From the NCBI GenBank assembly GCA_021545625.1, contig JAJRVH010000243.1:1-6474 (forward strand): a stretch of DNA of 6,474 nt, given 5' to 3'. A program made the position numbers and the translations under genes. The notes under the pieces were generated by a model. That model saw only the letters and a list, made by a program, of their open reading frames with translations. It did no database searches and had not been told where the DNA came from. Shown here in pieces: positions 1-4,927 of the stretch (position 1 is its first letter; every line of letters begins with the position of its first letter). This stretch comes from Zetaproteobacteria bacterium (GTDB lineage: Bacteria > Pseudomonadota > Zetaproteobacteria > Mariprofundales > Mariprofundaceae).

Positions 1-228
1 AGCACCGGGCTGGAGCTAGCGGGCGGCGACCTGGCGTTCGCCACGGGTTTTGAATACCGCGAGGAAAGTGGGTCGGAAATCAATCCGGGCTTCCTGCAAC
101 AAGGCATAAGCGGCGGCAATGCCACGGCACCTACGAATGGTTCGTTTGATGTCACAGAGTGGTATGGCGAGCTCAACGCGCCGGTCATGTCACGTCTTAC
201 ACTGGATGCAGCAGTACGCGTGGGTGAT
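1..228 (+). pseudogene. TonB-dependent receptor, internal fragment cut off at coaBC
   Basis: Reading frame 1 is open from the first base and encodes about 76 residues that I recognise as an internal beta-barrel segment of a TonB-dependent outer-membrane receptor, the class that imports siderophores, vitamins or glycans across the outer membrane. The diagnostic pattern is LAGGDLAFATGFEYREES, then a loop with NATAPTNGSFDV, then EWYGELNAP, then LTLDAAVRVGD. This matches the family's G-x-L-x-F-A-x-G-x-E-Y-R-x-E strand, S-x-D-V-x-E strand and A-A-V-R strand in order. The N-terminal plug would lie left of the window. The strands expected after AAVR are missing: the frame stays open to base 1098, but from about 229 it is only the antisense of coaBC. 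By hand count GC is about 59%, slightly below the roughly 62-67% of nearby lines, and the codons include CTA, ATA and AGT. The call is by family pattern only; substrate is unknown. The exact end of homology is uncertain by a few codons. Confidence 0.8.
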
Positions 229-1410
229 TCATTGTCGGTTCTCCATGATGTGCTGAATAATCTGTGCGGCGAAGGCGGCCTTGTCGCCGCCGGCCAGTTC
301 GATGGTCCGTTCGCCATCGACCCACCAGCCTCTGCCATGATCGCCGCCCATCTGTCCGGCATCGTTGGCGATCACGGCATCGACCCGCTTGCGACGCAGC
401 TTGTCGCGCGCATGGTCAACATGCCGTTCGCGTTCGGCGGCAAAGGCGATGACCTGCTTCGGCCGTTCCGGCATGGCCGCGATACGGGCGACGATGTCGG
501 GGTTTTCGGCCAGTTCCAGGTGGTGTGTCTCCGAATGGCCGCGTTTCAGTTTGCCGGCATGGGGCGCGGCGATGCGATAGTCGCTGACGGCGGCCGTGGC
601 GATGAAGACATCGCCGCCGCCGGCTTCCCGTTCGCAGGCCTGCAGCATTTCGGCCGCCGATTCGACATCGATGCGCCGCAGTGTGGCGCATGCCTGCGGC
701 GTGCCGGGGCCGGCAACCAGCGTGACATCGGCGCCTTTTGCGGCGGCCTGTTCGGCGATGTGGACGCCCAGTCTGCCGCCGGCCCGGTTGGTCAGGATAC
801 GTACGTCGTCCCAGCGCTCCCATGTCGGACCCGCATTGACGAGCCAGCGCTGCCCGGCCAGTCGCTGTTCGGTCAGCAGCGGCCACAGTGCCCGCATGAT
901 CTGCTCCGGTCCGGCCAGCCGGCCGGGGCCGCTTTCTCCGCAGGCCAGTTCGCCGCTGTCCGGCCCGACGAAGCGGTGGCCCCGCTGTTGCAACAGTGCG
1001 ACATTGGCCCGGGTCGCGGCCGACTGCCACATGCTGACGTTCATCGCCGGCGCGATCAGCAGCGGTCCTTCGCGAACCTGTACGAGGGTGCTGAGTAGGT
1101 CGTCGCATATGCCGTGTGCGTATTTGGCCAGCTGATTGGCCGTGGCCGGCGCGATCAGCAGCGCATCGGCCTGGCGGGCCAGGCGGATATGCCCCATTTC
1201 CCGCTCAGCGGTCAGGTCGAACAGCTCGCGGTACACTGTCTCACCGGTCAGGGCCTCGAAGGTCAGCGGCGTCACGAATGCCTGCGCGGCCCGCGTCATC
1301 ACGCATTGCACGCGGGCGCCCCGGCGCAGCAGCAGACGTGCGAGTTCCGCGACGCGGTAGACGGCGATGCCGCCGCCGATGCCGATCAGGATGCGCTTGC
1401 CGTCGAACAA
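229..1410 (-). CDS. coaBC: Bifunctional phosphopantothenoylcysteine decarboxylase / phosphopantothenate-cysteine ligase
   Basis: CoaBC carries out two cytoplasmic steps of coenzyme A synthesis: CTP-dependent joining of cysteine to 4'-phosphopantothenate (CoaB), then FMN-dependent decarboxylation to 4'-phosphopantetheine (CoaC). With the TTG start at 1410 the protein has 393 residues, against 406 in E. coli. The N-terminal CoaC domain (about 1-180) shows the GIGGGIAVYR flavin-binding segment, H74 in GHIRLA, the PAMN motif with N124, and C157 in ELACGESGPGR. The C-terminal CoaB domain (about 188-393) shows AGPT (193-196), N208, ATAAVSDY, the KLKR basic motif (287-290), NPDIV, FAAE and ANDA. The start is inferred: no ATG or GTG fits before the GKRILIG strand, and TTG lies 2 bases past the bcp stop with only a weak GGA upstream. 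Reading further back enters bcp. CoaB has an atypical sequence, WERWDDVRILTNRAGGRLG, where E. coli has REPLDPVRYISNHSSGKMG. The C-terminus looks complete, ending on TGA exactly where the receptor fragment stops. The usual gammaproteobacterial neighbour dut is not seen. Confidence 0.96.
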   Translation of the reverse strand: MFDGKRILIGIGGGIAVYRVAELARLLLRRGARVQCVMTRAAQAFVTPLTFEALTGETVYRELFDLTAEREMGHIRLARQADALLIAPATANQLAKYAHGICDDLLSTLVQVREGPLLIAPAMNVSMWQSAATRANVALLQQRGHRFVGPDSGELACGESGPGRLAGPEQIMRALWPLLTEQRLAGQRWLVNAGPTWERWDDVRILTNRAGGRLGVHIAEQAAAKGADVTLVAGPGTPQACATLRRIDVESAAEMLQACEREAGGGDVFIATAAVSDYRIAAPHAGKLKRGHSETHHLELAENPDIVARIAAMPERPKQVIAFAAERERHVDHARDKLRRKRVDAVIANDAGQMGGDHGRGWWVDGERTIELAGGDKAAFAAQIIQHIMENRQ

Positions 1411-1412
1411 GC

Positions 1413-1901
1413 TTATCCGGCCTGCAGCTGTTTCAGCGTGTCGAGCACCTCGGCGACATGGCCCTTGACGCGTACCTTGCGCCAGGCGTGCGCGATGCGG
1501 CCGTCCGGATCGATGATGAAGGTTGAGCGCTCCACGCCCGGCGATTCCTTGCCGTACAGCTTCTTGATCTGGATGACGTCGAAGGCGCGGCACAGCGCTT
1601 CATCGCTATCGGAGATCAGCGGAAAGTTCAGATCCTGCTTTTCGCTGAAGCGCTGGTGCGATTTGAGCGAGTCGCGGCTGACGCCGACGATGGCCGCATC
1701 GGCTGCCGAGAAATCGGGCAGCGCATCGCGGAACCCGCAGGATTCGGTCGTGCAGCCGGGCGTGTTATCCCTGGGATAGAAATACAGCACAACCCAGCGA
1801 CCGCGCAGATCGGAGAGCTTGAGCGTATCCCCGGGCCAGACCGGCAGCTCGATATCGGGGGCCGGATCGCCGGGATTCAGTTGGTATGTCTTACTGCTCA
1901 T
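1413..1901 (-). CDS. bcp: Peroxiredoxin, Bcp/PrxQ type (thiol peroxidase)
   Basis: This 162-residue protein is a typical-length Bcp/PrxQ peroxiredoxin, a cytoplasmic enzyme that reduces hydrogen peroxide and organic hydroperoxides using thioredoxin-like donors. The thioredoxin fold opens with PAPDIELP and LSDLRGRWVVLYFYPRD. The peroxidatic cysteine is C50 in NTPGCTTE, with T47 and P48 in the family positions, and C55 five residues on is the resolving cysteine of the atypical 2-Cys (C-x4-C) subgroup. Further family marks are GVSRDS (73-78), FPLISD, and RSTFIIDPDG (126-135) with the active-site arginine R126. A third cysteine, C104, is not part of the known mechanism. The ATG at 1899-1901 is supported by a full AAGGAG ribosome site (1908-1913 on the complement) at 6 bases spacing. 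Its TAA stop is 2 bases from the coaBC start, so the two are probably co-transcribed. It is divergent from ispH, with a hairpin directly before the ribosome site. Confidence 0.97.
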   Translation of the reverse strand: MSSKTYQLNPGDPAPDIELPVWPGDTLKLSDLRGRWVVLYFYPRDNTPGCTTESCGFRDALPDFSAADAAIVGVSRDSLKSHQRFSEKQDLNFPLISDSDEALCRAFDVIQIKKLYGKESPGVERSTFIIDPDGRIAHAWRKVRVKGHVAEVLDTLKQLQAG

Positions 1902-1987
1902 ATCGGACTCCTTGCATGCGGCCTTCGGCCGGCATGTGACGAACTGGATGGCGATGCTAGTCTGTGCAGCGCATACGTCGAGGAGAA
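1902..1987. promoter_or_regulatory. Divergent promoter region between bcp-coaBC and ispH
   Basis: These 86 bases must hold the start signals for both bcp (- strand) and ispH (+ strand), since each is first in its unit. By eye the best sigma70-like match for bcp on the complement is TCGACG (1976-1981) and TAGCAT (1954-1959), with 16 bases between, each matching 4 of 6 consensus bases. For ispH a weaker pair is GTGACG (1936-1941) and TAGTCT (1958-1963), also 16 apart. The two -10 candidates overlap, so initiation in one direction could compete with the other. These are inferences from weak matches in GC-rich DNA; only the arrangement is certain. I see no recognisable OxyR or other operator. Confidence 0.35.
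1915..1936 (-). promoter_or_regulatory. Hairpin just upstream of the bcp ribosome binding site
   Basis: A compact inverted repeat lies here: CATG plus CGGCC pairs with GGCCG plus CATG, giving nine base pairs with one bulged G (1932) and a three-base loop (TTC on the + strand, GAA on the bcp strand). On the bcp strand the closing C with a GAA loop and G is a C(GNA)G triloop, a kind known to be stable. The stem ends one base before AAGGAG (1908-1913), so in a bcp leader RNA it would sit directly against the ribosome site. It has no T-run in either direction, so it is not a standard intrinsic terminator. A role in translation or message stability is inference. Confidence 0.4.
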
Positions 1988-2929
1988 ATGACAGTGAATC
2001 AGGTGTTATTAGCAGAGCCGCGCGGATTTTGCGCCGGCGTGGATCGGGCCATCGAGATCGTCGAGCGCGCCATCGAGGTGTACGGCGCGCCGGTCTATGT
2101 GCGGCACGAGATCGTGCATAACCGCTTTGTTGTCGAGGATCTGAAGGCCAAGGGTGCGGTGTTCGTCGATGAGGTGGACGATGCGCCGGATGGCGCGTTG
2201 CTGATCTTTTCCGCGCACGGCGTCAGCAAGGCGGTGCGCCGGCGCGCCGACGAGCGGGGGTTGCGGGTGATCGATGCGACCTGTCCTCTGGTGACCAAGG
2301 TGCATCTGGAGCTGCTGCGCCACTATCAGAGAGGGGATCAGGTCGTGCTGATCGGTCACGCCGGTCATCCCGAGGTCGAGGGTACGATGGGGCAGGCACC
2401 GGAAGGAGCCGTGCTGCTGATTTCGGAGCCGGAGGAGGTCGCGGGTCTTCAGGTGCGCGATCCGGACAGACTGGCCTTTGTGACCCAGACGACGCTCAGC
2501 GTCGATGATACGGCGGACGTGATCAAGGCGCTTCGCCGGCGTTTCCCGAAGATTCAGGGCCCGAAGCGCGAGGATATCTGCTATGCGACGAGCAATCGCC
2601 AGAAGGCGGTCAAGGAGCTGGCCGGGCGATGCGATGTCGTGCTGGTTATCGGTTCGAGGAACTCGTCGAACTCCAATCGTCTGCGCGAGGTGGCCGAGCG
2701 TGCCGGCAGCCGGGCCTGGCTGATCGATGGTCCGGAGGATATCGATCCGGCCTGGCTGGAAGGCGCCTCGGCGATCGGCATCACGGCCGGCGCCTCCGCC
2801 CCCGAGGTGCTTGTCGAAGCGGTGACGGACTGGCTTGCGGCGCATGGCCATGCAGGCGCGGAAACCCTGTCGGTGGGCGAGGAACACGTCAGTTTCGGCC
2901 TTCCCGAGGCGCTGCGCCGGGACGCCTGA
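1988..2929 (+). CDS. ispH: 4-hydroxy-3-methylbut-2-enyl diphosphate reductase
   Basis: IspH (LytB) is the cytoplasmic iron-sulfur enzyme of the last MEP-pathway step. It reductively dehydroxylates HMBPP to isopentenyl and dimethylallyl diphosphate. The 313-residue protein aligns with E. coli IspH throughout. The three cluster cysteines are C15 (RGFCAGV), C99 (DATCPLV) and C198 (DICYATSN). Substrate residues are also present: H44 in RHEIVHN, H127 and E129 in GHAGHPEVEGT, TQTTLSVDDT (167-175), SSNSNRL (226-232) and the GASAPE segment near 268-273. The start is ambiguous. The ATG at 1988 is only 2 bases from AGGAG (1981-1985), while a GTG at 1994 is 8 bases away and gives MNQVLLAEPRGF, lining up with E. 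coli MQILLANPRGF. I report the ATG, but the GTG (311 residues) is a serious alternative; the ATG at 1964 is less likely. The gene is divergent from bcp and ends 6 bases short of the purB stop. Confidence 0.98.
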   Translation: MTVNQVLLAEPRGFCAGVDRAIEIVERAIEVYGAPVYVRHEIVHNRFVVEDLKAKGAVFVDEVDDAPDGALLIFSAHGVSKAVRRRADERGLRVIDATCPLVTKVHLELLRHYQRGDQVVLIGHAGHPEVEGTMGQAPEGAVLLISEPEEVAGLQVRDPDRLAFVTQTTLSVDDTADVIKALRRRFPKIQGPKREDICYATSNRQKAVKELAGRCDVVLVIGSRNSSNSNRLREVAERAGSRAWLIDGPEDIDPAWLEGASAIGITAGASAPEVLVEAVTDWLAAHGHAGAETLSVGEEHVSFGLPEALRRDA

Positions 2930-2935
2930 AGCCGG

Positions 2936-4312
2936 TCAGCTTTCCCCGATGGTCCGGGCCTGCTCGGCGGCGTTGCCGGTATAGGCGGCCGGCGTCAGAT
3001 CCAGCAGATACTGTTTCGCATGGTCCGGAATCTCCAGCGCTTCGATGAACCCGCGCAGTGCGTCGGGCGTGATGCCCTTGCCGCGCGTGAGCGTCTTCAT
3101 CTGTTCATACGGATTCGGCAGGCCGTAGCGGCGCATGACCGTCTGTACCGCCTCGCCGAGCACTTCCCACGTCGCATCCAGATCCGCCGCGATGGCCGGC
3201 CCGTTGATCTCCAGCTTGCCCAGGCCCTTCGTGGCCGATGCATAGGCCAGCACGGAATAGCCGAGTCCGATGCCGAGATTGCGCAGCACGGTGGAGTCGG
3301 TCAGATCGCGTTGCCAGCGGGAAACGGGCAGCTTGGCCGACAGATGCCCCATGACGGCATTGGCCAGTCCGAGGTTGCCTTCGGCATTCTCGAAATCGAT
3401 CGGGTTGACCTTGTGTGGCATCGTCGATGAGCCGACCTCGCCGGCCACGACCTTCTGTTTGAAATAGCCCAGCGAGATATAGCCCCAGATATCGCGGCAG
3501 GCATCGATCAGGATGGTATTGAAGCGGCAGAGCGCATCGTTGAACTCGGCAATGTAGTCGTGCGGTTCGATCTGGGTCGTGTAGGGGTTCCAGCTCAGGC
3601 CCAGGCCTTCGACGAAGCCGCGCGCGATGGCCGGCCAGTCCAGTTCCGGATAAGCAGCCAGATGGGCATTGTAGTTGCCGACCGCGCCGTTGATCTTGCC
3701 GAGAATCTCGACGGCGGCGAACTGCCGGACCTGGCGCTGCATGCGGGCGGCGATATTGGCCCATTCCTTGCCGACCGTTGTTGGGCTGGCAGGCTGGCCG
3801 TGCGTGCGCGACAGCAGCGGCACCTCGGCCATGTCGGTGGCCATGTCGCGGAAGCGGCCGGTCAGTCGTTCAAGTTCCGGCAGCAGCACCTCGTCGCGCG
3901 CCTCTTTCAGCATCAGCCCGTAGGACAGGTTATTGATGTCTTCGGAGGTGCAGGCGAAATGGAAGAATTCGCTTACTCCGGCGAGTTCGGCATGATCGGC
4001 GACCTTTTCCTTCAGGAAGTATTCGACGGCCTTGACGTCGTGATTGGTCGTTGCCTCGATGTCCTTCACGCGGGCCGCGTCAGCCTCGCTGAAGTCCGTC
4101 ACGATGGCATCGAGAAAGGCGCTGGCGGCATCGGAGAAGGCCGGTACCTCGGCGATGTCGGCATGGGCGGCCAGCATCTGAAGCCAGCGCACCTCGACGG
4201 TGACGCGCGCCCGGATCAGACCGTATTCGCTGAAGATCGGCCTGAGAGGCGCGACCTTGCCGGCATAGCGGCCGTCAAGCGGGGACAGGGCGGTGAGAGG
4301 GGAAACCTGCAT
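2936..4312 (-). CDS. purB: Adenylosuccinate lyase
   Basis: PurB is the cytoplasmic homotetrameric lyase that acts twice in purine synthesis. It releases fumarate from SAICAR to form AICAR, and from adenylosuccinate to form AMP. From the chosen ATG at 4310-4312 the protein has 458 residues (E. coli 456) and aligns along its full length: SPLDGRY (10-16), TTNHDVKAVEYFLK (88-101), the TSEDINN segment (122-128), LLSRTHGQPAS with catalytic H171, KINGAVGNYNAH, and the superfamily signature GSSTMPHKVNP (294-304) with catalytic S295, then DLTDSTVLRN. H171 and S295 fall at E. coli positions. A longer frame reaches 4435, but the extra residues are proline- and arginine-rich and unlike the family. The chosen ATG has GGAG at 6 bases spacing, whereas the ATG at 4337-4339 has no ribosome site. 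The mnmA-hflD genes that precede purB in many gammaproteobacteria are absent; a divergent cytochrome gene takes that place. Confidence 0.98.
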   Translation of the reverse strand: MQVSPLTALSPLDGRYAGKVAPLRPIFSEYGLIRARVTVEVRWLQMLAAHADIAEVPAFSDAASAFLDAIVTDFSEADAARVKDIEATTNHDVKAVEYFLKEKVADHAELAGVSEFFHFACTSEDINNLSYGLMLKEARDEVLLPELERLTGRFRDMATDMAEVPLLSRTHGQPASPTTVGKEWANIAARMQRQVRQFAAVEILGKINGAVGNYNAHLAAYPELDWPAIARGFVEGLGLSWNPYTTQIEPHDYIAEFNDALCRFNTILIDACRDIWGYISLGYFKQKVVAGEVGSSTMPHKVNPIDFENAEGNLGLANAVMGHLSAKLPVSRWQRDLTDSTVLRNLGIGLGYSVLAYASATKGLGKLEINGPAIAADLDATWEVLGEAVQTVMRRYGLPNPYEQMKTLTRGKGITPDALRGFIEALEIPDHAKQYLLDLTPAAYTGNAAEQARTIGES

Positions 4313-4503
4313 CGGGAACTCCGGAATGGGCGGCTTCATGGTCTGGCCGCGCGGTGAATTTTCAGGCGCCGAAGCATACACCGGGGCGCGTTTTTTTCCA
4401 TACAGGTGCGTGCCAGGCCATCGCACCGGGCGCATGAAAGTGCTTGCAGGAGCGCCGCAAGCCTTTTACCCTGCGATTTCGGCATCAAGTCGGGAGGGGT
4501 GTG
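4313..4503. promoter_or_regulatory. Divergent intergenic region between purB and the cytochrome gene
   Basis: These 191 bases separate two divergent genes and should contain both promoters. For purB, a -10-like TATGCT lies on the complement at 4373-4378 (4 of 6 consensus bases), about 60 bases before the start, with no clear -35. Behind it is a run of seven T/A pairs (4391-4397). For the cytochrome gene, TTGCAG (4444-4449) and TACCCT (4467-4472), spaced 17, are the best weak pair. The first of these overlaps a perfect 6-base inverted repeat, GCTTGC (4442-4447) with GCAAGC (4457-4462), which could be an operator half-site pair. I could not recognise a PurR site by eye. A GCGCC/GGCGC pair (4366-4370, 4385-4389) before the T-run resembles a terminator on the + strand, but no + strand gene needs ending there. 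No gene is seen here. Confidence 0.35.
4493..4497 (+). promoter_or_regulatory. Ribosome binding site that fixes the cytochrome start
   Basis: A strong purine-rich site (GGGAGGGG overall, with the GGAGG core here) lies 6 bases before the ATG at 4504. This spacing selects that ATG over an upstream in-frame ATG at 4444. The shorter product begins with a clean signal peptide, while the longer one would place a basic stretch before it. Confidence 0.6.
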
Positions 4504-4926
4504 ATGAAGCCGTATCTGCTTTCGTCATTGTTGTATCTGGCTGGAATCGGCATGGTGCCGGCGCTTGGCGCCGCCGAGAGCGAAACGGCTGCGCCCGATG
4601 CGGAAGCGTCTGCCGTCGTCGCGCAGCCGGACGTGAAGCACGGCGCGGCGATATTCGCCACCATTTGCAGCCATTGTCACCATACGGATCATACTGCCAG
4701 TGCCGTTGGCGCGCCGGGGCTGATGGACGTGCTTGAACGCCATGACGAAGCCTGGATCGATCAGTGGCTGCAGGGGCCGGAGGCGTTTTCGAAACGCAAC
4801 GAGGCGGCCCGGGATCTGGTGGCTTCCAACCCGTTCGGCCTGATCATGCCGACCCTTCCCGAGATGCAGCAGGAACGGAACCGCCGCGATATCATCGCCT
4901 ATCTGAAAACGCTGAAGAGCGAATAG
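4504..4926 (+). CDS. Small secreted mono-heme c-type cytochrome
   Basis: The 140-residue product begins with a Sec signal peptide: MKPY, a hydrophobic stretch to about residue 20, then ALGA before AES, which looks like a signal peptidase I site near residue 23. A low-complexity Ala/Glu/Pro linker (about 24-42) follows. The mature domain has one heme c site, CSHCH at 55-59, with the two cysteines for covalent attachment and H59 as proximal ligand; a second histidine (H60) follows directly. The likely distal ligand is M115 in GLIMPTLPEM, and the final helix NRRDIIAYLKTL (126-137) is the standard class I cytochrome c ending. The protein should be periplasmic and carry single electrons, but its partner cannot be told: no oxidase, reductase or dehydrogenase gene is adjacent. 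It could be a stand-alone carrier or a subunit of a complex encoded elsewhere. It is divergent from purB and ends one base from the opposing AsmA-like gene. Confidence 0.9.
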   Translation: MKPYLLSSLLYLAGIGMVPALGAAESETAAPDAEASAVVAQPDVKHGAAIFATICSHCHHTDHTASAVGAPGLMDVLERHDEAWIDQWLQGPEAFSKRNEAARDLVASNPFGLIMPTLPEMQQERNRRDIIAYLKTLKSE

Positions 4927-4927
4927 C

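Noticed and set aside
187..1098. Long + strand open frame (303 codons) opposite coaBC
   Set aside because: It is the antisense of a clear coaBC. Beyond about base 228 it has no recognisable protein pattern; long antisense frames are common in GC-rich DNA.
1411..1593. N-terminal extension of CoaBC up to an ATG at 1593
   Set aside because: It overlaps bcp out of frame and is Arg-rich shadow sequence; CoaBC homology begins only just after 1410.
2009..2887. Long - strand open frame (292 codons) opposite ispH
   Set aside because: ispH is certain on the + strand; this frame shows only antisense composition rich in His, Arg and Asp.
2929..2942. Possible bidirectional terminator between ispH and purB
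   Set aside because: AAGC/GCTT makes only a four-pair stem with a six-base loop and no proper T-run in either direction.
3560..4357. Long + strand open frame (265 codons) opposite purB
   Set aside because: purB on the other strand is certain, with all catalytic motifs, and this frame has no convincing ribosome site or family pattern.
4366..4397. Terminator-like GCGCC/GGCGC pair followed by seven T
   Set aside because: The stem is five pairs with a 14-base loop, and no + strand gene lies upstream that would end here.
4313..4435. N-terminal extension of PurB up to an ATG at 4435
   Set aside because: The extra residues do not match the family, and the ATG at 4312 has a good ribosome site and gives the usual length.
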